A DNA stretch of 34,233 bases from Flavobacterium hibisci (GTDB lineage: Bacteria > Bacteroidota > Bacteroidia > Flavobacteriales > Flavobacteriaceae). The notes beneath the pieces are model-generated. The model was not told the origin of the DNA and did no database searches. It was given only the letters and a program-made list of their open reading frames with translations. Position numbers and translations under genes: made by a program. How positions within the stretch are numbered: the stretch's first letter is position 1; every line of letters starts with the position of its first letter. Below, piece by piece: positions 8,145-16,705 of the stretch. The stretch spans positions 1 to 34,233 of the forward strand of contig NZ_JAIQDW010000031.1 in NCBI RefSeq assembly GCF_020026925.1, read 5' to 3'.

Positions 8145-8229
8145 AACAAAACATTGATTATTTATTAATGAAGATTCAGCAATATTTATAAGAAAAAATA
8201 AATAAATTAGCTCCTTCAAAACCATAACC

Positions 8230-9543
8230 ATGACAAACTTACCTAAAGGGAGTAAAAAACTATTAAACGCCTGGGCCTTTTATGATTGGGCAAATTCAGT
8301 TTATACCCTTACAATAGCATCCGCTGTATTTCCTATTTTTTATGAAGCCTTATTTTCTGATCGCGGACATTACATAGAAGTTTTTGGATTAGAATTGAAA
8401 AATTCAGCGCTGATTAGTTTTGTAACTGCATTTGCCTTTGTATTTGTAGCTGTTTTTTCTCCATTATTATCCGGTATTGCAGATTATGTTGGGAATAAAA
8501 AATCATTCATGAAATTTTTCTGCTATGTGGGGGCATTATCCTGCATGGGATTGTATTGGTTTGATCTTGAAAATATTTACATCGGGTTATTGTTTTATTT
8601 TCTGGGTCTAATTGGTTATTGGGGAAGCTTGGTTTTTTATAATTCTTATTTGCCAGATATTGCATTTCCTGAACAGCAGGATAAAATCAGTGCCAAAGGA
8701 TATTCTTTAGGATATGTTGGAAGCGTAATTTTGTTGATTCTCAATTTGGCAATGATTATGAAACCAAAGATATTTGGAATCACAGGTACAGATGGCGAAG
8801 CAGCCATGAAAGCTATGCGATATTCATTTGTCATGGTTGGTGTTTGGTGGATTTTGTTTAGCCAGTATACCTATTATTTTTTACCTAAAGGAAGTAAAGA
8901 AACAAATCAAAAACTATCAAAACAAATTGTATTTAATGGGTTTAAAGAATTAAAGAAGGTTTGGGCAATATTACAAGATAATATCCCTTTAAAAAGATAT
9001 TTAGGCGGATTTTTCGTATCGAGTATGGCGGTTCAGACTGTAATGTTGGTAGCGACTTATTTTGGAGCACAGGAAATTCAGTGGGCATCTAAAGAAGAAA
9101 GTACCATCGGCTTGATTATTTGTATTTTAATCATACAATTGGTTGCTGTAATCGGCGCTGTTTTGACTTCGAGAGCTTCTGAGAAATTTGGAAATGTTCC
9201 AACATTAATCGGAATCAATATTATCTGGGCAGTTTTTTGTGCTCTGGCCTTTTTTATTACTTTACCAATGCATTTTTATGTAATGGCTACGGTTGTCGGA
9301 TTTGTAATGGGAGGAATTCAGGCTTTGTCACGTTCAACGTATTCAAAACTATTGCCTGAAACTGAAGATACAGCATCATTTTTTAGCTTTTATGATGTAG
9401 CTGAAAAAATAGGAATCGTTATTGGGATGTGCCTTTACGGAATTATAGATCAGATTACAGGAAGCCCTCGTTTGGCAATTGTATTTTTAGCAGCTTTTTT
9501 TGTCATTGCTATTTTTCTTTTAAGAAGGGTACATAAAAAATAA
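8230..9543 (+). CDS. MFS transporter, UMF1 (Atg22-like) family
   Basis: A 437-aa inner-membrane protein with about 12 predicted helices. The N terminus LNAWAFYDWANSVYTL at 12-27 is the hallmark of the UMF1/Atg22-like subfamily of the major facilitator superfamily. Other family features include SGIADYVGNKKSFMK after helix 2 and GGIQALSRSTYSKLLPE near 362-378. Eukaryotic Atg22 exports amino acids from vacuoles; the bacterial substrate is not known. It stands alone between rlmH and the pentapeptide gene, with no recognisable TAnnTTTG promoter. Confidence 0.9.
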   Translation: MTNLPKGSKKLLNAWAFYDWANSVYTLTIASAVFPIFYEALFSDRGHYIEVFGLELKNSALISFVTAFAFVFVAVFSPLLSGIADYVGNKKSFMKFFCYVGALSCMGLYWFDLENIYIGLLFYFLGLIGYWGSLVFYNSYLPDIAFPEQQDKISAKGYSLGYVGSVILLILNLAMIMKPKIFGITGTDGEAAMKAMRYSFVMVGVWWILFSQYTYYFLPKGSKETNQKLSKQIVFNGFKELKKVWAILQDNIPLKRYLGGFFVSSMAVQTVMLVATYFGAQEIQWASKEESTIGLIICILIIQLVAVIGAVLTSRASEKFGNVPTLIGINIIWAVFCALAFFITLPMHFYVMATVVGFVMGGIQALSRSTYSKLLPETEDTASFFSFYDVAEKIGIVIGMCLYGIIDQITGSPRLAIVFLAAFFVIAIFLLRRVHKK

Positions 9544-9579
9544 TCAGTAAATGATATTTCAGTGTACACGCAATTATCA

Positions 9580-9587
9580 TACATTTG
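9580..9587 (+). promoter_or_regulatory. TAnnTTTG -7 element for the pentapeptide gene
   Basis: TACATTTG matches the -7 consensus and lies 46 bp before the ATG at 9634. No -33 TTG is evident at the right distance. Confidence 0.4.
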
Positions 9588-9633
9588 ATTTTTGCGTTTT
9601 TTATTTAAAATTTAAGTAAACAATCAATCTTTA

Positions 9634-10206
9634 ATGACGATTCAATATTTCCTTGATAAAGAATATAATAATATCATTTATGATAGGGATGGCGCTAATT
9701 TTAAGGAATTTGAATCTTGTGTTTTTAATAATTGTAATTTTTCAGCCTGTACTTTTTTAGCCGTTACATTTATTGACTGCGTTTTTAATGACTGCATTTT
9801 TTCTGAAGCAAAAATCAATTATGTGGCTTTTAGAACAGTAACTTTTAATCGGTGTGAAATCAAAGATGTGAATTTCGCCATGTGCGACAAACTTATTTTT
9901 GAAATTCATTTTAACGACTGTGTTTTAGATTTTTCGAAATTTTATACCTTGAAAATAAAAGGCACAACATTTACAAACTGCAGTTTAATTGCTGTTGATT
10001 TTATGGCTGCCGACCTTACAAATGTACTTTTTGATAATTGTGATTTGTATCGGTCGGAATTTAACAAAGCAATTGCCAACAAAGCAGATTTCAAAACGAG
10101 TTACAATTATACCATTGATCCATCCAAAACGAAACTTAAAAAAGCTGTTTTTGCTTTGAATGAAGTAAAAGGTTTATTGTTCAAGCATGATGTAATTGTA
10201 AGCTAA
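9634..10206 (+). CDS. Pentapeptide-repeat protein
   Basis: A 190-aa soluble protein built of degenerate pentapeptide repeats (consensus A/C-D/N-L/F-x-x) over about residues 20-155. Examples are CVFNNCNFSACTFL at 28-41, CVFNDCIFSEAKI and ADLTNVLFDNCDLY. Such repeats fold into a right-handed quadrilateral beta-helix that can mimic DNA. The non-repeat tail (YTIDPSKTKLKKAVFALNEV) closes with a short helix. Size and layout resemble Qnr/McbG-like gyrase-protecting proteins, but no resistance role can be claimed from sequence. Its stop codon directly abuts that of the converging GNAT gene. Confidence 0.88.
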   Translation: MTIQYFLDKEYNNIIYDRDGANFKEFESCVFNNCNFSACTFLAVTFIDCVFNDCIFSEAKINYVAFRTVTFNRCEIKDVNFAMCDKLIFEIHFNDCVLDFSKFYTLKIKGTTFTNCSLIAVDFMAADLTNVLFDNCDLYRSEFNKAIANKADFKTSYNYTIDPSKTKLKKAVFALNEVKGLLFKHDVIVS

Positions 10207-10704
10207 TCAAAGTTTTTTCTCCATTACATAATCCTCCATCAGGTAACCATTTCCAATATCAATATTGACTTCATCGATGATTTCAAATCCTATTTTTATA
10301 TAAAAATTTAATGCTGAATTGAATCGGTTGACATTTAGAGATAAGGCAGATGAATTGTTTTCTAAAGCAAATTTTTCTATTTGTTCAATGACTTTTTTAC
10401 CAATGCCTTTTCCCTGTGTTTCCGGCAAAAGATATATTTTATGAATCCGGGTTATAGGTTCATTTTTGTAATGGTGCTCAATTCCGATAAAACCCAAAGT
10501 TGTCTCATCTTCTGAAATTAGATAAAATAATTGCTCTTTTTTCTCAATCTCATTGGTTAAGGCTTCATCAGAATAAATTAAATCGAGCATATAATCTAAT
10601 TGTTCTTTCTTCAAAATTTGACCATATGTTATTGGCCATGTTGTATGTACAATATTTTGAATTTTAGCAATATCCTCAATTGAGGTTTCAATAATTCTAA
10701 TCAT
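10207..10704 (-). CDS. GNAT-family N-acetyltransferase
   Basis: A 165-aa acetyl-CoA-dependent transferase of the GCN5-related family. The acetyl-CoA pyrophosphate loop is QGKGIGK at 97-103 after the beta-4 strand HKIYLLPE. The C-terminal LNVNRFNSALNFYIKIGF segment is typical motif B. The acceptor is unknown. It lies 2 bp downstream of guaC on the same strand and is probably co-transcribed. Its stop abuts that of the converging pentapeptide-repeat gene with no spacer and no hairpin terminator. Confidence 0.9.
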   Translation of the reverse strand: MIRIIETSIEDIAKIQNIVHTTWPITYGQILKKEQLDYMLDLIYSDEALTNEIEKKEQLFYLISEDETTLGFIGIEHHYKNEPITRIHKIYLLPETQGKGIGKKVIEQIEKFALENNSSALSLNVNRFNSALNFYIKIGFEIIDEVNIDIGNGYLMEDYVMEKKL

Positions 10705-10706
10705 AT

Positions 10707-11747
10707 TTATTTTGTAAATATTTGATTTTCCTGTTCACTTACACGGATAAAAGTGGTCCGTTTTGTCAATTCTTTTAATCGGGAAGCTCCCACATAGGTA
10801 CAGGTACTGCGTAAACCGCCTAAGATATCTAATAAAGTGTTGATAACATTACCTTTAAACGGAACCTGAACTGTTTTTCCTTCACTGGCTCTATACTCTG
10901 CAACTCCACCGGCATGTTTGTCCATTGCAGTTGCAGAACTCATTCCGTAAAACTGTTTGAATTTTTCGCCTTTTATTTCGATCAGTTCTCCACCACTTTC
11001 TGTATGGCCAGCCAGCATTCCGCCAAGCATTACAAAATCTGAACCTGCACCAAAGGCTTTGGCAACATCGCCAGGAGTTGTGCAGCCTCCATCGCTGATA
11101 ATATGTCCTCCCAAACCATGAGCTGCATCAGCACATTCAATAATAGCCGAAAGCTGAGGATAACCTACGCCAGTTTTTACACGCGTAGTACATACGGAAC
11201 CAGGGCCAATTCCGACCTTAACGATATCTGCTCCGGCTAATAATAATTCTTCTGTCATTTCGCCGGTTACTACATTTCCTGCAATAATTACTTTGTCAGG
11301 ATATTGTTCACGGGTTTGTTTTAAAAACTGCACAAAATGTTCTGAGTATCCATTAGCAACATCAATACAAATAAATTTCAATAACGGATTGGCTTTAATA
11401 ATTTCTGCAATTTTTGAAGCATCTTCTTTTCCTGTTCCTGTGCTAATAGCACTGTAATTATAAAAATCAGGAGATACGTTTTGTAGAAAATTATTCCATT
11501 CTTCCAAAGAATAATGTTTATGTATAGCGGTAAAAAGTTTTTCTTTCGCTAAAACAGCAGCCATTTCAAAAGTGCCTACAGTATCCATATTTGCTGCCAT
11601 AATTGGAATTCCTGTCCATGCTGCGGAACTGTGCAAAAAATTAAAATTTCTTTCTAAAGATACTTCAGCCCTGCTTTTTAACGTCGATCTTTTGGGTCTG
11701 ATCATAACATCTTTAAAGCCTAATTTAAGATCGGTTTCTATTCTCAT
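10707..11747 (-). CDS. guaC: GMP reductase
   Basis: Cytosolic enzyme that reductively deaminates GMP to IMP with NADPH in purine salvage. From the ATG at 11747 the protein is 346 aa, the family length, beginning MRIETDLKLGFKDVMIRPKR. An in-frame upstream start at 11798 would add 17 unlike residues and overlap the promoter element, so it is rejected. The catalytic loop GIGPGSVCTTRVKTGVG places the nucleophile at Cys186, as in the E. coli enzyme. The flap region has FYGMSSATAMDKH and EGKTVQVPFKG. No CBS domains are present, which separates it from IMP dehydrogenase. Confidence 0.95.
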   Translation of the reverse strand: MRIETDLKLGFKDVMIRPKRSTLKSRAEVSLERNFNFLHSSAAWTGIPIMAANMDTVGTFEMAAVLAKEKLFTAIHKHYSLEEWNNFLQNVSPDFYNYSAISTGTGKEDASKIAEIIKANPLLKFICIDVANGYSEHFVQFLKQTREQYPDKVIIAGNVVTGEMTEELLLAGADIVKVGIGPGSVCTTRVKTGVGYPQLSAIIECADAAHGLGGHIISDGGCTTPGDVAKAFGAGSDFVMLGGMLAGHTESGGELIEIKGEKFKQFYGMSSATAMDKHAGGVAEYRASEGKTVQVPFKGNVINTLLDILGGLRSTCTYVGASRLKELTKRTTFIRVSEQENQIFTK

Positions 11748-11771
11748 GATTTTCCAAATTTTTGTTACTCT

Positions 11772-11779
11772 CAAATATA
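11772..11779 (-). promoter_or_regulatory. TAnnTTTG -7 element for guaC
   Basis: Read on the minus strand this is TATATTTG, 24 bp before the guaC ATG at 11747. It supports that start over the longer reading frame. Confidence 0.5.
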
Positions 11780-11949
11780 TTAATTTTGAAAGTGACATGG
11801 TTTACAGCGATACGAAAACTAATCCTTAGTTATTAACATCTTAAAAAATAACAACTCAGAAAATTTGAATAATGTTTTGTTTTCCTCTTTAGTAAAATGA
11901 ATTTCTTTGTTTTTTAAGATAAACAGAAAACGGTTTATAGTTAATTACT

Positions 11950-11957
11950 TATATTTG
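11950..11957 (+). promoter_or_regulatory. TAnnTTTG -7 element for the HD-domain gene
   Basis: TATATTTG lies 25 bp before the GTG start at 11983. A TTTG at 11906-11909 is too far upstream to be the -33 partner. Confidence 0.45.
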
Positions 11958-11982
11958 TTGACTTAAAAAAATACCAGAAATA

Positions 11983-13212
11983 GTGAATCATATCAATAAG
12001 TTAAAAATATTCAATGACCCGATTTATGGCTTTATTTCTATTCCGAATGAGCTTATTTATGATTTAATCCAGCATCCGTATTTTCAGCGTTTGAGACGTA
12101 TTTCTCAAATGGGCTTGTCGTATTTGGTTTACCCGGGAGCTAATCATACACGTTTTCATCATGCTTTGGGATGTATGCATTTGATGCAAAAGGCAATTGA
12201 AACACTTCGTTTTAAAGGAGTTGTTATTTCAAGTGATGAAGAGTGCGCTTTATTGATCGCTATTTTACTGCATGATATTGGCCATGGACCTTTTTCGCAT
12301 GCCATGGAAAAGAGTATTGTAGAAGATGTTAACCATGAATCCATTTCATTATTGTTTATGAATCAGCTAAACTATGAATTTGATGGAAAGCTGAGTTTGG
12401 CAATTCAGGTTTTTAAAGGCGAATACCACAGAAAGTTCATGCTGCAATTGATTTCGAGCCAGCTGGATATGGACAGAATGGATTATTTAAAACGCGATAG
12501 TTTTTACACGGGAGTGGCAGAAGGAAATGTCAATTCTGAACGACTGATCCAGATGATGAATGTTGAAAACGATGTTTTAGTTATAGAAGAAAAAGGGATT
12601 TATTCAGTAGAAAAATTTCTGTTATCAAGAAGATTGATGTACTGGCAGGCTTATTTGCATAAAACAAGTCTGGTGGCCGAATTAATTTTGATGAAAGTAC
12701 TGAAACGGGCTAAGGAATTAACATTAAAAGGAATTAAATTGCCTTGTAGTGATCCGCTTTTATATTTTATGCAAAATAAAATTTCATTAGAAGATTTTGA
12801 TGCTGAAAAATTAGATTTGTTTTCTCAATTAGATGATTTTGATATTATAAGTGCCCTTAAAGCATGGCAAAAGCATAATGATTTTATACTTTCAACTTTA
12901 AGTAAAATGATCATTAACAGGGATTTATTGAAGATTAAAATGAGTGCAGAGAAAATTCCGATGGAAGAATCGCAGGCAATGAAAGAAGAATTTGCAGAAG
13001 AACATAATATTTCCCAGCTGGAGGCAGGCTACTTTATTTTTAGAGGAAAAATTAAAAATCAGGCTTACAGTAAAGAAGCTGAACCTATACGAATTTTGAA
13101 AAAAGATAAAACAATTGAAGATGTTGTTGAGGCATCTGACCAGTTGAATTTGAAATCGTTATCTAAATTGGTGACAAAATATTACATCTGTTTTCCAAAA
13201 CAACTTATCTAA
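11983..13212 (+). CDS. HD-domain phosphohydrolase (dGTPase-like)
   Basis: A 409-aa metal-dependent phosphohydrolase of the HD superfamily, similar to dNTP triphosphohydrolases. The start is GTG, chosen because the reading frame then begins MNHINKLKIFNDPIYGF, directly ahead of the conserved fold. Metal ligands are visible: the histidine pair in HTRFHHALG (55-63), the HD pair in LLHDIGHGPFSH (His97, Asp98), and an aspartate in QLDMDRMDYLKRDSFYTG. The C-terminal third is a helical extension. It starts the run of lipid A genes; function in that setting is unknown, and dNTP hydrolysis is inferred from family. Confidence 0.9.
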   Translation: MNHINKLKIFNDPIYGFISIPNELIYDLIQHPYFQRLRRISQMGLSYLVYPGANHTRFHHALGCMHLMQKAIETLRFKGVVISSDEECALLIAILLHDIGHGPFSHAMEKSIVEDVNHESISLLFMNQLNYEFDGKLSLAIQVFKGEYHRKFMLQLISSQLDMDRMDYLKRDSFYTGVAEGNVNSERLIQMMNVENDVLVIEEKGIYSVEKFLLSRRLMYWQAYLHKTSLVAELILMKVLKRAKELTLKGIKLPCSDPLLYFMQNKISLEDFDAEKLDLFSQLDDFDIISALKAWQKHNDFILSTLSKMIINRDLLKIKMSAEKIPMEESQAMKEEFAEEHNISQLEAGYFIFRGKIKNQAYSKEAEPIRILKKDKTIEDVVEASDQLNLKSLSKLVTKYYICFPKQLI

Positions 13213-13238
13213 AATTAACATTTAAAACCTATTTTTTA

Positions 13239-13246
13239 TATTTTTG
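13239..13246 (+). promoter_or_regulatory. TAnnTTTG -7 element before lpxD
   Basis: TATTTTTG matches the -7 consensus and lies in the 130-bp gap before lpxD. Transcription from it would start near 13253 and give lpxD a leader of about 90 nt. A 29-codon reading frame (13252-13341) falls within that leader and stops one base before lpxD. Confidence 0.4.
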
Positions 13247-13308
13247 TCGGGATGAAACGAACTTATACATTTTTTTTGAATACAAGTAGAACGTTATGTA
13301 GTGAGTTC

Positions 13309-13345
13309 CATCTTATTCGTATAAAAAGCAGAATCAAATAAGATG
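13309..13345 (+). promoter_or_regulatory. Hairpin enclosing the lpxD start codon
   Basis: CATCTTATT (13309-13317) is perfectly complementary to AATAAGATG (13337-13345), with a 19-nt loop. The last three bases of the right arm are the lpxD ATG, so pairing would hide the start codon. The short upstream reading frame ends inside the same arm at 13339-13341. A translational control role is inferred; the stem is AT-rich and only moderately stable. Confidence 0.4.
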
Positions 13346-14386
13346 AAATTTACAGCAGAACAAATAGCAGGAATTTTAGAAGGACAAGTTGTTGGTGATC
13401 CCAATGCAGAAGTTTCCCGGCTTTCTAAAATAGAAGAAGGAGAGGAAGGTTCTCTTACTTTCCTGGCAAATCCTAAATATATTAACTACATCTATACAAC
13501 AAAGGCATCTATTACAATTGTTAATGATTCTTTTGTTCCGGAGTCTGAAATTACGACCACTTTAATTAAAGTTGAAGATGCATATGCGTCTTTTTCAAAA
13601 CTTTTGGAATTTTATAATCAGGTTAAATTAAATAAAAGCGGAATCGAGAAACATGCTTATCTAACTGAAGGTACTAAATATGGTGAGAACCTGTACTTGG
13701 GAAGTTTTAGTTATGTAGGGCAAAATGTAACTTTGGGTAATAATGTAAAAATATATCCAAACAGTTTTATTGGCGATAATGTTGTTATTGGTGATAATGT
13801 ATATATTTTTGCAGGCGCTAAAATTTACTCTGAAACCATAATTGGTAATAATTGTACGATTCATTCAGGGAGTATCATTGGAGCTGATGGTTTTGGTTTT
13901 GCCCCAAATGAAGATGGTGAGTATACTAAAGTGCCGCAAATTGGTAATGTTATTATAGAAGATAATGTAGATATTGGTGCTAATACTACAATAGACAGGG
14001 CAACACTTGGGTCTACAATTATTAGAAAAGGAGTAAAATTAGATAATCAGATCCAGATTGCACATAACGTAGAGATTGGCAGAAATACTGTTATCGCAGC
14101 TCAATCAGGAGTTGCAGGCTCTACAAAAATTGGTGAAAACTGTATGATTGGAGGTCAGGTAGGTATTGCAGGACACTTAGTAATAGGAAATAATGTTCGC
14201 GTGCAGGCACAGTCAGGAATTGGCAGAAACATTAAAGATGACGAAGTTTTGCAGGGAAGTCCAACTTTTGGTTATAGCGATTTTAGTAAATCCTATGTGC
14301 ATTTTAAGAACTTGCCTAAGATTGTTGCCGAATTAGAAGAATTAAAGAAACAAATAATAAACCCAAAAAATGGAAATAATGGTTAA
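13343..14386 (+). CDS. lpxD: UDP-3-O-acylglucosamine N-acyltransferase
   Basis: A 347-aa enzyme of lipid A synthesis that transfers a 3-hydroxyacyl chain from ACP to the 2-amine of UDP-3-O-acylglucosamine in the cytosol. The N-terminal uridine-binding domain spans about 1-100 (for example GSLTFLANPKYINYIY). It is followed by left-handed beta-helix hexapeptide repeats from about 105 to 300. The catalytic histidine is His241 in IQIAHNVEIG, and the preceding IGADGFGFAP segment matches the family. Its 3' end overlaps the start of lpxC-fabZ by 8 nt, which indicates translational coupling. A hairpin covers its start codon. Confidence 0.96.
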   Translation: MKFTAEQIAGILEGQVVGDPNAEVSRLSKIEEGEEGSLTFLANPKYINYIYTTKASITIVNDSFVPESEITTTLIKVEDAYASFSKLLEFYNQVKLNKSGIEKHAYLTEGTKYGENLYLGSFSYVGQNVTLGNNVKIYPNSFIGDNVVIGDNVYIFAGAKIYSETIIGNNCTIHSGSIIGADGFGFAPNEDGEYTKVPQIGNVIIEDNVDIGANTTIDRATLGSTIIRKGVKLDNQIQIAHNVEIGRNTVIAAQSGVAGSTKIGENCMIGGQVGIAGHLVIGNNVRVQAQSGIGRNIKDDEVLQGSPTFGYSDFSKSYVHFKNLPKIVAELEELKKQIINPKNGNNG

Positions 14387-15767
14387 ACAGAAGACCATCA
14401 AGAATGAAATTTCACTAACAGGAGTTGGATTACATACTGGAAAAGAAGTTACTATGACTTTTAAACCTGCTCCGATTAATAATGGTTTCACTTTTGTTAG
14501 GATTGATTTGCAAGGTCAGCCAATAATTGAGGCAGATGCCAATTATGTTGTTAACACACAAAGAGGTACTAATTTAGAGAAATTAGGTGTGAAAATTCAA
14601 ACTCCTGAACACGTTTTAGCGGCATTAGTAGGGTGTGATCTGGATAACGTTATTATAGAATTAAATGCTTCAGAACTACCTATTATGGATGGTTCTTCAA
14701 AATATTTTGTTGAAGCTATTGAAAAAGCCGGTATCGAAGAGCAGGATGCAAAACGTAATGTTTATGTAGTAAAAGAGGTAATCTCATTTACTGATGAGGC
14801 TACAGGTAGTGAGATATTGGTTATGCCAAGTGATGATTATCAGGTTACTACAATGGTAGATTTTGGAACTAAAGTTTTAGGTACTCAAAATGCGACATTA
14901 AAAAGTATTTCTGATTTTAAAGATGAAATTTCAAACTCAAGAACGTTTAGCTTTTTACACGAATTAGAATCTTTATTAGAAAACGGACTGATAAAAGGTG
15001 GCGATTTAAATAACGCTATTGTTTACGTAGATAAAGAGATTTCTGATTCTACAATGGAGAGTCTTAAAAAAGCCTTCGGAAAAGATGAGATTTCTGTTAA
15101 ACCAAACGGTGTTCTTGATAATTTGACTTTACATTATCCAAACGAAGCTGCAAGACATAAACTGTTGGATGTTATTGGTGATTTATCTTTGATCGGAGTT
15201 AGAATTCAGGGAAAAATTATTGCTAATAAACCTGGGCATTATGTAAATACTCAATTTGCAAAAAAATTAGCAAAAATTATAAAAATAGAGCAGCGAAACC
15301 ATATTCCGGTTTATGATTTAAATCAGGAGCCTTTGATGGATATTCATAAAATCATGGCTGTATTGCCTCACAGACCTCCATTTTTGTTAATTGACAGAAT
15401 TATTGAAATGTCATCAAGTCATGTAGTGGGATTGAAAAATGTTACCATGAATGAGAATTTCTTTGTGGGTCATTTTCCTGATGCTCCTGTAATGCCAGGG
15501 GTATTAATTGTTGAAGCAATGGCGCAAACAGGTGGAATTTTGGTTTTAAGTACAGTTCCAGATCCTGAAAATTATTTGACCTATTTTATGAAAATAGATA
15601 ATGTTAAATTTAAACACAAAGTTTTACCGGGAGATACTCTAATATTCAAGTGTGATTTGATTTCTCCTATCAGAAGAGGAATATGTCATATGCAGGCAAA
15701 TGCTTATGCAAACGGGAAATTAGTAGCTGAAGCAGAATTAATGGCTCAAATTGCGAAAAAACAATAA
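14379..15767 (+). CDS. lpxC-fabZ: Bifunctional LpxC deacetylase / FabZ dehydratase
   Basis: A 462-aa fusion seen widely in Bacteroidota. Residues 1 to about 305 are LpxC, the zinc deacetylase that commits UDP-3-O-acyl-GlcNAc to lipid A. Ligands are His78 (TPEHVLAAL), His260 and Asp264 (ARHKLLDVIGDL), with the catalytic histidine at 287 in NKPGHY. Residues about 320-462 are FabZ, the 3-hydroxyacyl-ACP dehydratase. It has the hot-dog motif LPHRPPFLLIDRI, catalytic His365 in VGHFPDAPVMPG and Glu379 in VEAMAQ. The ATG at 14379 (MVKQKT) is preferred over one at 14370, because it starts directly at the family N terminus. It overlaps lpxD by 8 nt. Confidence 0.97.
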   Translation: MVKQKTIKNEISLTGVGLHTGKEVTMTFKPAPINNGFTFVRIDLQGQPIIEADANYVVNTQRGTNLEKLGVKIQTPEHVLAALVGCDLDNVIIELNASELPIMDGSSKYFVEAIEKAGIEEQDAKRNVYVVKEVISFTDEATGSEILVMPSDDYQVTTMVDFGTKVLGTQNATLKSISDFKDEISNSRTFSFLHELESLLENGLIKGGDLNNAIVYVDKEISDSTMESLKKAFGKDEISVKPNGVLDNLTLHYPNEAARHKLLDVIGDLSLIGVRIQGKIIANKPGHYVNTQFAKKLAKIIKIEQRNHIPVYDLNQEPLMDIHKIMAVLPHRPPFLLIDRIIEMSSSHVVGLKNVTMNENFFVGHFPDAPVMPGVLIVEAMAQTGGILVLSTVPDPENYLTYFMKIDNVKFKHKVLPGDTLIFKCDLISPIRRGICHMQANAYANGKLVAEAELMAQIAKKQ

Positions 15768-15785
15768 TTAATCAAAATTATTGTT

Positions 15786-15793
15786 TACGTTTG
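15786..15793 (+). promoter_or_regulatory. TAnnTTTG -7 element before lpxA
   Basis: TACGTTTG matches the -7 consensus and lies in the 68-bp gap before lpxA, 42 bp upstream of its ATG. It may add a second start to read-through from lpxC-fabZ. Confidence 0.4.
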
Positions 15794-15835
15794 TTGCCTA
15801 AATTTAGACTATTTATTAAAATATAAAAAATACAG

Positions 15836-16621
15836 ATGAATCAACCATTAGCATATGTTCATCCTGGCGCTAAAATCGCTAAAAACGTTGTAATTGAACC
15901 TTTTACAACAATTCATAATAATGTTGTTATTGGTGATGGTACCTGGATAGGTTCAAATGTAACTATCATGGAAGGTGCACGAATTGGTAAAAACTGTAAC
16001 ATTTTTCCAGGTGCTGTAATTTCAGCAGTTCCTCAGGATTTAAAATTTGGAGGAGAAGATTCCCTGGCTATTATTGGAGATAATTGTACAATAAGAGAGT
16101 GTGTAACTATAAATAGAGGCACAATAGCTTCTGGACAGACAGTTATAGGCAATAATTGTTTAATAATGGCAACGGCACATATTGCTCATGACTGCCATGT
16201 AGGTAATAATGCTATTATTGTTAATGGAGTTCTTTTAGGAGGTCATGTTACTATTGGCAATTATGCCATAATTGGAGGTTTATCTGCAGTTCACCAATTT
16301 ATTAGTGTTGGAGATCATGCTATGATTTCCGGAGGATCATTATTAAGAAAAGATGTTCCACCTTACACCAAAGCTGCAAAAGAACCTTTATCTTATGTTG
16401 GTATTAACTCAGTAGGATTAAGGAGAAGAGGTTTTTCGACCGAAAAAATTAGAGAAATACAGGATATCTACAGAATTTTATACCAAAAAAATTATAATAC
16501 TACTCAGGCTCTGAGTATCATAGAAGCAGAAATGGAAGCTACTCCTGAAAGAGATGAAATTTTAGATTTTATCAGAAATTCATCAAGAGGTGTAATGAAA
16601 GGATATTCAGGGAATTACTAA
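15836..16621 (+). CDS. lpxA: UDP-N-acetylglucosamine O-acyltransferase
   Basis: A 261-aa trimeric cytosolic enzyme that carries out the first step of lipid A synthesis, adding a 3-hydroxyacyl chain to the 3-OH of UDP-GlcNAc. The left-handed beta-helix covers about 1-185 in hexapeptide repeats. The catalytic base is His118 in TAHIAHDCHVG, and PQDLKF at 66-71 and the NRGT segment are conserved substrate contacts. The C-terminal helical domain has the GLRRRGFS motif. It follows lpxC-fabZ in the common Bacteroidota order. Confidence 0.97.
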   Translation: MNQPLAYVHPGAKIAKNVVIEPFTTIHNNVVIGDGTWIGSNVTIMEGARIGKNCNIFPGAVISAVPQDLKFGGEDSLAIIGDNCTIRECVTINRGTIASGQTVIGNNCLIMATAHIAHDCHVGNNAIIVNGVLLGGHVTIGNYAIIGGLSAVHQFISVGDHAMISGGSLLRKDVPPYTKAAKEPLSYVGINSVGLRRRGFSTEKIREIQDIYRILYQKNYNTTQALSIIEAEMEATPERDEILDFIRNSSRGVMKGYSGNY

Positions 16622-16705
16622 ATAAAATTTATTCGGCAATTTGTATCGTTTAATGTTAATCGAAACAATATTAATGAATACAAACATTAAATAAAAAACA
16701 AAAAA

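Noticed and set aside
11748..11798. N-terminal extension of guaC
   Set aside because: The family N terminus starts at 11747, and the extension overlaps the promoter element.
16648..16691. A 9-bp AT-rich inverted repeat upstream of efp (TTTAATGTT / AACATTAAA)
   Set aside because: The loop is 25 nt and the arms are A/T only apart from one G or C, so it is likely chance.
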